A stretch of 64,000 bases of DNA from Saprospiraceae bacterium (GTDB lineage: Bacteria; Bacteroidota; Bacteroidia; Chitinophagales; Saprospiraceae). Made by a program: the position numbers and the translations under genes. The stretch covers positions 62,001 to 126,000 of the forward strand of contig JANQHF010000061.1 in assembly GCA_028282725.1 (NCBI GenBank), in the 5' to 3' direction. The notes under the pieces were generated by a model, which saw only the letters and a list, made by a program, of their open reading frames with translations, was not told where the DNA came from and ran no database searches. Shown here piece by piece: positions 48,899 to 58,150 of this stretch. Each line of letters begins with the position of its first letter. Position 1 is the stretch's first letter.

Positions 48899-49723
48899 AT
48901 GCTTAGATATTCGGGATTCATACTAGTAATGATCGTTTTTTGGGGGGGGCTCAGCGCACAAAAAGGTGTAGAGCTGGGGGCGTGGTTAGGAATGACACAT
49001 TACTATGGAGATCTCCAGACAGAATTGGCCATTTCAGATCCGGGAATAGCAGGAGGAATCAACTTCAGGTATAATTTCGATGAAAGAATTTGTGTAAAAT
49101 CATCACTGAGCTACGGTCGTATTTCTGCTTCTGATGAAGATTCTCAAAATACATTTGAACGTCAGCGAAATCTCAGCTTTCAGTCCGATTTATTCGATTT
49201 GACTGCACAGTTGGAGTTTAATTTCTTACCGTATATCCATGGGAGTGAGGATCATTTTTTCACCCCATATTTATTTGCAGGTATATCCGGATTTTCTTTC
49301 AAACCAAAGACCGAATTGGATGGCCAGCTATATAACCTACGGGACTTTGGAACCGAAGGCCAGCCAATCAACGGGGAATACGGACTCTTTTCGTTAGCTC
49401 CAACAGCCGGAATGGGTATCAAGTGGGATTTGAACGTAGACTGGAGTTTGAATATTGAATTGAGTATTCATTCCAGCCAATCTGACTATATAGACGATGT
49501 ATCCGGGGTCTACCCGGATTTTAATCAACTTGGTGCCATACGCGGACCCCTGGCTGTATCCTTATCTGATCGTTCGATCGGTGGGGGAATAGGGGAGCCT
49601 GGTCGACAAAGAGGAAATAGTAGAAATAACGATGCCTATATTTTCTTTGGCATTAGCATCATGAAATTTTTTGGGACTTTGGCCTGCCCCGAAGTGGTCA
49701 AGAAAAGACAAAAATCCTTTTAG
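48899..49723 (+). CDS. DUF6089-like outer-membrane beta-barrel protein
   Basis: The 274-residue protein has a signal peptide (FILVMIVFWGGLSAQ) and an alternating beta-strand pattern typical of small outer-membrane barrels: ELGAWLGMTHYYGDL, GIAGGINFRYNFDERICVKSSLSYGRI, LTAQLEFNFLPYI, FTPYLFAGISGFSFKPK. This matches DUF6089, a Bacteroidota family. Function unknown. The upstream 125-base gap contains no obvious promoter; the downstream phoH gene is 47 bases away. Confidence 0.82.
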   Translation: MLRYSGFILVMIVFWGGLSAQKGVELGAWLGMTHYYGDLQTELAISDPGIAGGINFRYNFDERICVKSSLSYGRISASDEDSQNTFERQRNLSFQSDLFDLTAQLEFNFLPYIHGSEDHFFTPYLFAGISGFSFKPKTELDGQLYNLRDFGTEGQPINGEYGLFSLAPTAGMGIKWDLNVDWSLNIELSIHSSQSDYIDDVSGVYPDFNQLGAIRGPLAVSLSDRSIGGGIGEPGRQRGNSRNNDAYIFFGISIMKFFGTLACPEVVKKRQKSF

Positions 49724-49770
49724 AATTGTTTTACATTTATAGAAACAGAATCACCTAAAACAAGTAATTA

Positions 49771-50787
49771 TTGAGTGACATTGTACTTTCAATTGAAGGA
49801 TTGGACGCATTAGAGCTTTTTGGAGCAAAGGATGCAAAACTCAACCTTGTCAAAGAAGCATTTCCGGCTGCCAACATTAGTCACAGGGGCACAGCAATCA
49901 AAATAAGCGGCGAAAAAAAGATTGCCCAGAAAGTTAAGGGTAAAATCGAAATGATGATCAAATTGCTCCGGGAAAATGATGAACTGAGCAGCAATGTCAT
50001 AAAAGATATCCTACACGACTTCAATCCTTATCATCATACATCAAGCAGGAAAATGAATGAAAATGTCATCGTCTATGGTAATGGCGGGAAAAAAATAACG
50101 GCAAGAACACGTAATCAAAAACGCCTCATTGAACTGTCAGAGCACAATGATATCGTCTTTGCCGTAGGACCAGCAGGTACCGGGAAGACATACACCGCAG
50201 TGGCTATTGCAGTGCGCGCATTAAAAAACAGACTCGTCAATAAAATTATCCTGACAAGACCGGCAGTAGAAGCCGGGGAAAGTCTAGGTTTCCTGCCAGG
50301 GGATCTTAAGGAAAAGGTGGATCCGTATCTCAGACCGCTTTATGATGCCCTTGATGATATGATTCCCGCAGATAAACTGGAGCACTTCATGAACAACCGA
50401 ATCATTGAAGTAGCCCCTCTGGCATTTATGAGAGGGAGGACACTGGACAATGCGTATATCATCCTCGACGAAGCACAGAATACTTCTTCACTGCAGCTCA
50501 AAATGTTTTTAACCCGTATGGGTCCGAATGCCAAATGTATCATCACCGGAGATCTTTCCCAGGTTGACCTCCCCAAATCACGCAGATCCGGACTTAGGGA
50601 TGCCATAGAATTACTTGGAGACCTTGAGGGTATAGCTACCTTGTTTTTAGGTGCGGAGGACGTTGTGAGACACCGATTGGTGAAATCGATCATTAAAGCT
50701 TACAGCTCAAGAAAAGCAGAGAAAGATGTAGATTCGCCGGACGAACATAAAGACGACAAAAATAATGGGATTGACATCAGCAGTTGA
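49771..50787 (+). CDS. PhoH-family ATPase
   Basis: The 338-residue protein has an N-terminal KH-like region and the PhoH P-loop ATPase with Walker A GPAGTGKT (133-140) and Walker B IILDEAQNTS. Other motifs are RPAVEAGESLGFLPGDLKEKVDPY and GDLSQVDLPK. PhoH proteins are linked to RNA metabolism and ribosome maturation; the name does not imply a phosphate role here. The start is TTG at 49771. It overlaps the OsmC gene by 23 bases. Confidence 0.92.
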   Translation: MSDIVLSIEGLDALELFGAKDAKLNLVKEAFPAANISHRGTAIKISGEKKIAQKVKGKIEMMIKLLRENDELSSNVIKDILHDFNPYHHTSSRKMNENVIVYGNGGKKITARTRNQKRLIELSEHNDIVFAVGPAGTGKTYTAVAIAVRALKNRLVNKIILTRPAVEAGESLGFLPGDLKEKVDPYLRPLYDALDDMIPADKLEHFMNNRIIEVAPLAFMRGRTLDNAYIILDEAQNTSSLQLKMFLTRMGPNAKCIITGDLSQVDLPKSRRSGLRDAIELLGDLEGIATLFLGAEDVVRHRLVKSIIKAYSSRKAEKDVDSPDEHKDDKNNGIDISS

Positions 50788-51175
50788 CTATTGTGGTGAA
50801 TTAAGGACCTCCGCTGTCCACCTGCGCTCGGGAAATAATATAGTTACCGACGCACCTGTAGACAACAATGGAAAAGGAGAAGCCTTTTCTCCTACGGATT
50901 TAGTAGCTACTTCTCTTGCCAGTTGCATGCTCACCATCATGGGTATCCGTGCTGAAAAATTGGGCATTGATATTTCGGGAACAAAAGCAGAAATTCAAAA
51001 AATCATGGTTTCCGATCCCCGGAGAGTCGGAGAAATCATCGTGGATGTGTCCATGCCGGATCGTAAATATGATGACAAGGATAAACTCATACTGGAAAAA
51101 GCAGCCCGAACTTGCCCGGTTGCCCTCACCTTGCATCCGGATACGATCCAAACCATCAATTTTTACTGGAAATAA
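50765..51175 (+). CDS. OsmC-family peroxiredoxin-like protein
   Basis: The 136-residue protein has both conserved cysteines of the OsmC/Ohr family, in ATSLASCMLTIMG and AARTCPVALTLH, plus FSPTDLVATSLA. Such proteins reduce organic hydroperoxides; the YhfA/OsmC-like subgroup is less well characterised. It starts inside the end of phoH, so it is coupled to it, and it ends seven bases before aroA. Confidence 0.92.
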   Translation: MGLTSAVDYCGELRTSAVHLRSGNNIVTDAPVDNNGKGEAFSPTDLVATSLASCMLTIMGIRAEKLGIDISGTKAEIQKIMVSDPRRVGEIIVDVSMPDRKYDDKDKLILEKAARTCPVALTLHPDTIQTINFYWK

Positions 51176-51182
51176 ATATTAA

Positions 51183-52433
51183 ATGAGTCGGGTCAGAATA
51201 TCACACCCTACCGGAGTCGTGAATGGGACCATTGAATTGAATGGATCAAAAAGCATTAGCAACAGGGTGCTGATTATTCAGGCATTGAGTCGTAGGAAGT
51301 TTAAGATAAATCGACTATCTGCAAGTGATGATACAAGAACACTCTCTGATATTCTGCAGGGAGATCAAAAGGATTTTTATAACGTCGGGCACGCCGGGAC
51401 CACATTTCGATTTTTAACGGCATATCTTGCTATTCAACAAGGTGTGCAATTTCTCACCGGATCATCGCGAATGCTCGAAAGGCCAATCGGTCCTCTTGTA
51501 GACGCCTTAAATGCTTTGGGATGTAATATTGAGTATAAAGGAAAGCACGGCTATCCCCCGTTAAGTATTAAATCCTGTTCACTTCAAAACCTGAAAAACG
51601 AAGTAGAAATTGACGCCGGAATCAGTAGTCAATACATAACGGCCCTCGTACTCGTTGCTCCCATGCTGCCCCGGGGACTTGCCATCCATCTTAGCGGAAA
51701 TCTCGTATCGGAATCATACCTCCAACTCACCTTGGGTATCATAAAATATTTCGGGATTGAGAGTTCATTTGACAACAGGACAATTGAGATCCCGCCACAA
51801 GAATATCAACCGAGGGAATTCGACGTAGAAGCAGACTGGTCCGCCGCATCTTATTATTATTCCATTCTTGCCCTTGCCAAAGAAGGAACCCTTCAATTGA
51901 AAGGACTATTCAGGGATAGCTTACAAGGTGATGCGGCTATGATTCGCATCGGTAGTTTGATCGGAGTAGAGAGCAGCTGGAAAGAAGATATCATCTATCT
52001 GAATAAGGTAAATCCCTATTCACAATTCAACTATAATTTTATCAATCAACCGGATATTGCACAAACATTGGGCGTTCTGTGTGCTGCGGCGAGGATCAAA
52101 AATGATTTTACCGGCTTAAAGACGTTGAGAATAAAAGAAACCGATCGCATTGCAGCAATGAATATCGAGCTGCAAAAAATACAAAGTTCGTTTACCCTGA
52201 AATACGTCGATGACGTTGAAGAGGAACATTATAGTGTGGCTCCCGGCATCAATTTTGAAGGAGAGATTCCAGCTTTTGATACCTATAGAGACCACAGGAT
52301 GGCCATGGCTTTTGCTCCGCTTGGAACGCTCCATCCGATTATCATCAACAACCCGGAAGTAGTTTCGAAATCCTATCCCGGTTTTTATGAAGATTTGCAG
52401 AAATTGGGATTTGACGTGGAGCAAACGGATTAG
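51183..52433 (+). CDS. aroA: 3-phosphoshikimate 1-carboxyvinyltransferase (EPSP synthase)
   Basis: AroA joins shikimate 3-phosphate and phosphoenolpyruvate in the shikimate pathway. The 416-residue protein has LNGSKSISNRVLIIQALS, VGHAGTTFRFLTAYL, GSSRMLERPIGPLVDALNALG, EADWSAASYYYSIL, RIKETDRIAAMNIEL and the late TYRDHRMAMAFAPLG. It ends overlapping the convergent gene so that the two stop codons share bases (52430-52433). Confidence 0.94.
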   Translation: MSRVRISHPTGVVNGTIELNGSKSISNRVLIIQALSRRKFKINRLSASDDTRTLSDILQGDQKDFYNVGHAGTTFRFLTAYLAIQQGVQFLTGSSRMLERPIGPLVDALNALGCNIEYKGKHGYPPLSIKSCSLQNLKNEVEIDAGISSQYITALVLVAPMLPRGLAIHLSGNLVSESYLQLTLGIIKYFGIESSFDNRTIEIPPQEYQPREFDVEADWSAASYYYSILALAKEGTLQLKGLFRDSLQGDAAMIRIGSLIGVESSWKEDIIYLNKVNPYSQFNYNFINQPDIAQTLGVLCAAARIKNDFTGLKTLRIKETDRIAAMNIELQKIQSSFTLKYVDDVEEEHYSVAPGINFEGEIPAFDTYRDHRMAMAFAPLGTLHPIIINNPEVVSKSYPGFYEDLQKLGFDVEQTD

Positions 52434-55400
52434 AAATCCGTTCCAAGAGAAATATGCAGTTTCGGACTCTGTAAAACACCACTATCATTACCCCAGGCAT
52501 AGTCACCTCTGACGAAGTAACCCAAGAAGTTTATTCTGGCACCCACGCCATAGCTATAGGCAAACAAAGTCTTGTCCAAATCCAGAGATACCACAATTCT
52601 GGGCCCCTCAACAGTCGTCTGATTAATTGGACTGTTCTCATTACTAGGTAAGAATCCGTGCCAGGCAGAACCTACATCAAAAAACCCTATGATTTGAATA
52701 TTCCTTAGGAATTTGGATCTCAATTCACGGGCACTCAGATACTTGAGGAAGGGGATCCTGAGCTCTGCACTTCCCAATAGAAAGGATCTGCCATTTCTCA
52801 CATTGTGATTAAATCCACGCAGGTTGGGAGCAATTGTTTTAAATGCAAAATTGTCATTTTGAGGTACAGGTGTATCCTGATCAAATTTAGGAGTCACCCA
52901 TCCATCCGTACCACCGATATAGTAAAGTATTTTATCAGACCCAAAAGAAGAAGCTCCTGCCCCTCTCAATGCCAAAATGGAATTTCTCAATATAGGAATG
53001 TAATGTCTGGCGTCAAATCCAACGACCGTTGTAAATCCCCTGCTGGCATCAAAGCGAAATTCGTTGCCAAGTTCCAGATCAAATCGATTGATCAATTCAA
53101 CATATGCTTTATATCTACTGCCATGTCTCAGGTTCAGGTCGATATCCAGGGTGTTGTCAAATACATATTCTGTCTTCAGGCTGATCCTTTTCTCATTGTA
53201 ACTTGGAAAATTCCGCGATAGATCATCGGTATGTAACAGATACTTTTGATCAACCCTGATCTGAGCAGTGGCCCTTACACTGCTGTAGGTATCGAATGGA
53301 TAACTCCATCTATGGAGTCCAATCCATGTTATATCCCTTTGCTTTTGATTATCAAAGGGTAAGGATTCTCCACGTTGCTTTCTGTAGAAGGCATACCTTT
53401 TATCGATTCTCTTCCGGCGATCATCCAGGACGGCGAAGAATTCCGAACCCCTGAGATCGGTAGGTATCCGGGCTCCCATTTCAATTTTAAAATCTTCAAA
53501 TATATCTTTGGTAATTCCCTTGATCAACAGGCCGGTTTCCTGGATTTCAATTTCATTTTGTTGATCGGCATAGGATTCTAACCCCTCGAACAAAACCTCG
53601 TTATCCAGGGTGGCGGAAAACTTTTCCAGCTTGAATTGCCGTCTGGATGCGACTGCACGGGCAGGGATGAATTCTATGACCTTGGGTTTGATCTCATCTT
53701 GTCCAAACGATTCAATGAAGTTTCTCTTCACAATTTTAAATCTCGCATTAGACTCAAGAGGTTCTATATATTCCGGATCCGGAAATTTACTCTGGAAGAG
53801 TATTGCAGGCCGTTCGATGGGGACCTCTTCAGTTTCTTGCTCTGCTAATGGGGCTTCTTCAATGACAGTGGCTGCACTCGTGTGAAACAAGTCCGCTCTC
53901 TGGTTCCAATTAGGTTGTTGAAGATAGGTCTCGTAAGCCCCATTATTATAAGTTTGAAATATGCTGACATCTGAAGATTTGACAGCATCATGATTGATTA
54001 TATTTCTCGAGAGATTGGTATTTGCATATGCGCTCCGACGACTATTCAAATCCAGGATCCACCGGTTATTCACACCAGTAGTATTCTTTAGAAAAGTCAA
54101 ATAGTGGCCATTTGAAATCTTGGGTTGATATTCACTGGCATCAGGAGTATTTGTCAATCTCAAAGCAAAATCACTTTCGAGGGGCAAAAAGAAAATATCA
54201 AAGTGATCGGTTGGCAAGATCGTGTCCAATCTCGCCGGGGTAATTGATGATGAAGGTCTGTTGGAAGAAAACAAAATGCCCCACTGATCTCCCAACTGAA
54301 CATAACTGGCATCTATGTCATCATAATAGTCTTCAGTGATGACATCATGTTGCCTCGACCGGGATTTGTAAATATAGAAATCCGAATACCCATCTGTAAT
54401 TGCATTAATGAAATAGTCATCATCTGTGATATAATCTATGTTATGGATCCTTTGAAAGTTTTCAGGGATACTTTGTTCTATATATTCCTTGCTCTCAAGA
54501 TCTAGTTTGCGAAGCATGATTGCATCGCGATGTTCATAACAAATCGTGACTTCTCGTCTATAGGGATGCCAGGCCACCAGGGGATAATTGTAATCTGTTT
54601 GCTGGACTTTGTTTTTGCTTCCATATCGGAAAATCACCCTTTGATCTCCTGTATATAAATCTCTGATTATGGTATGATATCTGCCATATTGATTCACTGT
54701 AAAAATCACCTCATTTCCATCAGGACTGATTCGATATGAACTTTTTGGAAACCATTTTTTATATCCCAATTCAAATAATTCCTCTTCCGACCAATCATCG
54801 AAGGCATCCTCTTCCTGACTGTACAAATCATTGTAGAATGATACCCAGTCCTTTTTGAGCTTCTTGATATTAAAACCAAAAATAAATTCGATATTTTCAT
54901 CCAGGTCATTTCTCAAACGCATCAGGTAAAGCAGGGTAGTAATTGAGGTACGCCCATATTCGCTTGCCAGGTAGTGCCACATGGAATGACCCGCGACTCT
55001 TGGATGCGAACTTGCCAGGCGGTCAAATTTTCTCAGTTTTCCTTTCCTGATGTGCCAAAGATCCCTTAACTCATCCTCCATCAGTGAATTCCACGCGCCG
55101 CCTGTGTAGCTGACAAATCCCTCGCGATACCAGGCTGGAATATTTAAATCGGGATCACTGTCGACAATTTCCTGCAAACTTCCCTTTGTATACATGGCAT
55201 TCAGATAGACCTGAGCAATCCCTTCCTTGAGACGCATTTCAAGACTTCTGTGATTGCCGTCGAAATAGACAAATACCCTGCTTCCAATGACCTTGGTCAC
55301 CTCATTCCGGGTTTCGAATGTTTCTTCATTCCCTATATTACTCTGAAGCAAATCTGAAACATCAGTGTACACGATGATTTCGATCTTGTCATTGATTCTG

Positions 55401-55654
55401 TGTTCGACGAAATTTTGAATTGTCGGGTGGACATATTCGGCAATCTGAACGGCAGATTGGGCAATATTCCGTCCTTTCCCATACCAATAGACCACAAAGT
55501 TCTCGGTTTCATACATCCACCATTTTTCAAAGTCATCATGGTACTGCACCCTGTTTTTACCGAATTCAGTGCGGATACTTTGTGCATCCATCCAATTTGC
55601 ACCCAAAAAAAGTGCAATAAGGAGAGTGACTCTACATAAGCTGAACATTCTCAT
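52430..55654 (-). CDS. Large surface protein: peptidase-MA-like N-terminus, TolB-like propeller, C-terminal barrel
   Basis: The 1074-residue protein has a signal peptide (LLIALFLGANWMDAQ). Residues about 25-270 resemble the peptidase-MA-like region of Bacteroidota surface proteins (NFVVYWYGKGRNIAQ, RLKEGIAQVYLNAMY, PAWYREGFVSYTGGAW) but lack an HExxH. The middle (about 300-580) has beta-propeller repeats like TolB (RISPDGNEVIFTVNQYGRYHTIIRD, VAWHPYRREVTICYE). The end (about 740-1074) looks like a BamA-type outer-membrane barrel, ending in LHISLGTDF. Function unknown; transport or assembly at the surface is likely. Confidence 0.8.
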   Translation of the reverse strand: MRMFSLCRVTLLIALFLGANWMDAQSIRTEFGKNRVQYHDDFEKWWMYETENFVVYWYGKGRNIAQSAVQIAEYVHPTIQNFVEHRINDKIEIIVYTDVSDLLQSNIGNEETFETRNEVTKVIGSRVFVYFDGNHRSLEMRLKEGIAQVYLNAMYTKGSLQEIVDSDPDLNIPAWYREGFVSYTGGAWNSLMEDELRDLWHIRKGKLRKFDRLASSHPRVAGHSMWHYLASEYGRTSITTLLYLMRLRNDLDENIEFIFGFNIKKLKKDWVSFYNDLYSQEEDAFDDWSEEELFELGYKKWFPKSSYRISPDGNEVIFTVNQYGRYHTIIRDLYTGDQRVIFRYGSKNKVQQTDYNYPLVAWHPYRREVTICYEHRDAIMLRKLDLESKEYIEQSIPENFQRIHNIDYITDDDYFINAITDGYSDFYIYKSRSRQHDVITEDYYDDIDASYVQLGDQWGILFSSNRPSSSITPARLDTILPTDHFDIFFLPLESDFALRLTNTPDASEYQPKISNGHYLTFLKNTTGVNNRWILDLNSRRSAYANTNLSRNIINHDAVKSSDVSIFQTYNNGAYETYLQQPNWNQRADLFHTSAATVIEEAPLAEQETEEVPIERPAILFQSKFPDPEYIEPLESNARFKIVKRNFIESFGQDEIKPKVIEFIPARAVASRRQFKLEKFSATLDNEVLFEGLESYADQQNEIEIQETGLLIKGITKDIFEDFKIEMGARIPTDLRGSEFFAVLDDRRKRIDKRYAFYRKQRGESLPFDNQKQRDITWIGLHRWSYPFDTYSSVRATAQIRVDQKYLLHTDDLSRNFPSYNEKRISLKTEYVFDNTLDIDLNLRHGSRYKAYVELINRFDLELGNEFRFDASRGFTTVVGFDARHYIPILRNSILALRGAGASSFGSDKILYYIGGTDGWVTPKFDQDTPVPQNDNFAFKTIAPNLRGFNHNVRNGRSFLLGSAELRIPFLKYLSARELRSKFLRNIQIIGFFDVGSAWHGFLPSNENSPINQTTVEGPRIVVSLDLDKTLFAYSYGVGARINFLGYFVRGDYAWGNDSGVLQSPKLHISLGTDF

Positions 55655-55761
55655 CTCGACCTTAATGATAGAATCTACTAAGTTATTAATAAAATGGTAA
55701 CGAATGTCAAGTCCCGCATGTCACAGGCAAATGGATATTTCTGAACGGGAATCTCTGATCA

Positions 55762-57159
55762 CTACAATATGGAACTGGTTAGACGAGCAATGGGCTCCAT
55801 GAGCTTATTTCTGTCTTTTCGCGTGCCAAATGTTGTCAATTCCAGCTCTTCGCAGTGATTTTTATCATGCTCATATTGTCTCTTGATTTCAAGAGCAGTG
55901 TTGTGATCATAGATCAGTGCATTGACCTCAAAATTTGCCTCAAAACTTCTGTCATCAATATTGGCTGTACCTATGGAAGAGATAATATCATCACAGATGA
56001 TGACCTTGCTGTGTAAAAAGCCGTCCATGAAAAGAAATATACGGACACCGGCTTTCATCAATTCTTCCAAATAGGTAAACATGCACCATTTCATCCATCG
56101 GGAGTCAGAATCATATGGAAGCATGAGCTGCACGTCTACACCAGAAAGTGCAGCCGTCATCAGGGAAGCCATCAAGGCTTCTCCGGGTACGAAGTATGGA
56201 GTAACGATATACACATAATCTGAGGCACTGTTGATTATGGTGAAATATTCATGCATGATTCCTTTGTAATTAGAATCGGGACCACTTGCGATCACTTGTA
56301 CCGGAGCGCCTGTCTTCGAGGGGGCCTCTTCTTTGCTATTCAATTCATATTTCTCCCCTTTGGCATAATACCAGTCAGATCTAAAAATTTGTTCAAAGTC
56401 AGCGGCAGCGGGACCTTCTATTCTTACAAATGTATCCCTCCACATCCCGAGTCTTCCATGACGTTTCAAATATTTATCTTAGATATTCATTCCACCTGTA
56501 AATGCAATTTTATTGTCGACAATGACGATTTTACGATGATTCCTGTAATTGATAAATTTGAAAATTGAAAACAAATGAAAAGGAAAGAATTCCCGGGAAT
56601 CAATTCCAATTTCTTTAAATTTGTTTCGAATGGACTTTTTCAATTCGTAGGTGCCAAAGCCATCATAGATCAGCCTTACCTTAACTCCTTCTGCAATTTT
56701 TTCACTGCATATTTCTAAACACTCCTCTAACATATTTTCCGACTCAAGGATGTAGAAATCCATATGAATCGTATGCTCCGCATTTCTCAATGATTCAAAT
56801 ATAAATTGAAACGTTTCCTCCCCGTTTCTCAAGATCCTGATTTTATTATTGAAGCTGAGAGCGGCAGACTCATTGTGTTGAAGAAGTTGTGCCAGCCTCA
56901 ATTTCGATGATGGAATCAAATCCGAATTGAGGTCTTTTTTCTGGTAATTTGAAAAGGGTCTGCTGATTTGAAAAAAATTGTCCTTGTTGGGATTTTTACC
57001 GATCAGGTAAAACATAATAAGACCAATGACCGGAATCGTAATTACAACACCGATCCAGATCAGGGTCTTTGAGGGATTTCTCACCTGTCTCAGAATTCTT
57101 ATGATACTTATGGCTACGATCAACAGATATGTCAACAAGACAAACAGGGTCATTGGCAC
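55762..57159 (-). pseudogene. cls: Cardiolipin synthase gene interrupted by an in-frame stop codon
   Basis: Cardiolipin synthase makes cardiolipin with a two-HKD phospholipase-D fold. The N-terminal half (56479-57159) has the two membrane spans and the first HKD motif NYRNHRKIVIVDNKIAFTGG. An in-frame TAA at 56479-56481 follows GGMNI. The same frame continues directly (DKYLKRHGRLGMWRDTF) with the second HKD motif LHSKVIICDDIISSIGTAN to 55762. No frameshift is needed; one base change (for example TCA or TAC to TAA) would explain it. A new start at TTG 56467-56469 could give a 235-residue fragment. Nearly everything else looks intact, so the loss is very recent, or it is a sequencing error. Confidence 0.85.
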
Positions 57160-57227
57160 TTAGTAATTGTATGGTGTGAAATAAGGGATTGCTTCAAATT
57201 AAAGATCGTCGATTTTCTAATTCCAAT

Positions 57228-58064
57228 TTATGGAATTTCCAGCTTGGTCCAAATCGGAAAATGGTCACTGCCTTTTGGATCGTTCATTTTTCCCGAATTC
57301 AAATGGACGAATCCTCTGGAAAAAATATGATCCAGCTGGGGCTTGACAAAATTGAAGCGACTTAAAGTATGCCCCAGGTATTCTGTATTCCACTCTAGGT
57401 TTTTTGCACGGCACATTTCTACCATCATGCTAACATCATTGGGGAATAGGGAATTAAAATCACCACCCATAATGACCAGTTCATCCTTTAATGAGTTTTC
57501 CACTTCGGAGAGAGCAAACTGTAGTTGCTGCAGCCTTTTGGATCTGGAAAGAATGGGTGTTTCCAAATGAACGGAAAATGTACGGATTTTCGTGTCACCA
57601 TAATGAATAGTAGCGACGGTGGCCGCTCTCTTCATACGATTGATTGGCTGTGCATGGGGAAGGATTATCTTTTGTGATTGAGAAATAGGCCATTTTGACA
57701 ATATGGCATTTCCAAAATTCTTTTGATGTCTTGGATGATTACTAATTGGGTAGTATATATAATTATATGAAAGCTTGCGGGAAATGTACTGTGTCCCCCA
57801 TTCATCCATTTCTTGCAGAAGAATAATATCGGCGCCTTTAAAAGGATGAATTCCCAGTTCATCGATCGCTTCCTCCAGTTTGATACCAAATTTAATATTA
57901 TAGGACACGACGGTCAGAATACTGTCCGGAGCAGAGTTATGGGCAACAGGCAATTCCGATTGCCAGAATGGATGTTTAGCTTCAAGAAAATTGAGTGTTG
58001 ATTTTTTCCGGTTCAAAGGAATAAGAAAAATCAGGGTTAAAAAAAGAATTGCACGTATCGACAT
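57228..58064 (-). CDS. Endonuclease/exonuclease/phosphatase (EEP) family protein
   Basis: The 278-residue protein has an N-terminal hydrophobic segment (AILFLTLIFLIPL) and the EEP catalytic motifs: SYNIKFG, LLQEMDEWG (metal Glu), GGDFNSLFP, and the final SDHFPIWTKLE. The fold covers nucleases, sphingomyelinase-like enzymes and phosphatases; being exported, a phosphodiesterase outside the cytoplasm is more likely than DNA repair. It precedes the cls remnant by 68 bases on the same strand. Confidence 0.88.
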   Translation of the reverse strand: MSIRAILFLTLIFLIPLNRKKSTLNFLEAKHPFWQSELPVAHNSAPDSILTVVSYNIKFGIKLEEAIDELGIHPFKGADIILLQEMDEWGTQYISRKLSYNYIYYPISNHPRHQKNFGNAILSKWPISQSQKIILPHAQPINRMKRAATVATIHYGDTKIRTFSVHLETPILSRSKRLQQLQFALSEVENSLKDELVIMGGDFNSLFPNDVSMMVEMCRAKNLEWNTEYLGHTLSRFNFVKPQLDHIFSRGFVHLNSGKMNDPKGSDHFPIWTKLEIP

Positions 58065-58150
58065 TTCATTCTATGATCTTTCAGCCAGTCTCATAGTCTT
58101 AGGATTGTTATTAACTGAATTCTCCATTTTTTCGTTCAATGAAATTGATA

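Noticed and set aside
56479..56481. Recoding (selenocysteine or pyrrolysine) at the cls stop
   Set aside because: The codon is TAA, which is not used for either amino acid, and the site is not a conserved Cys or Lys.
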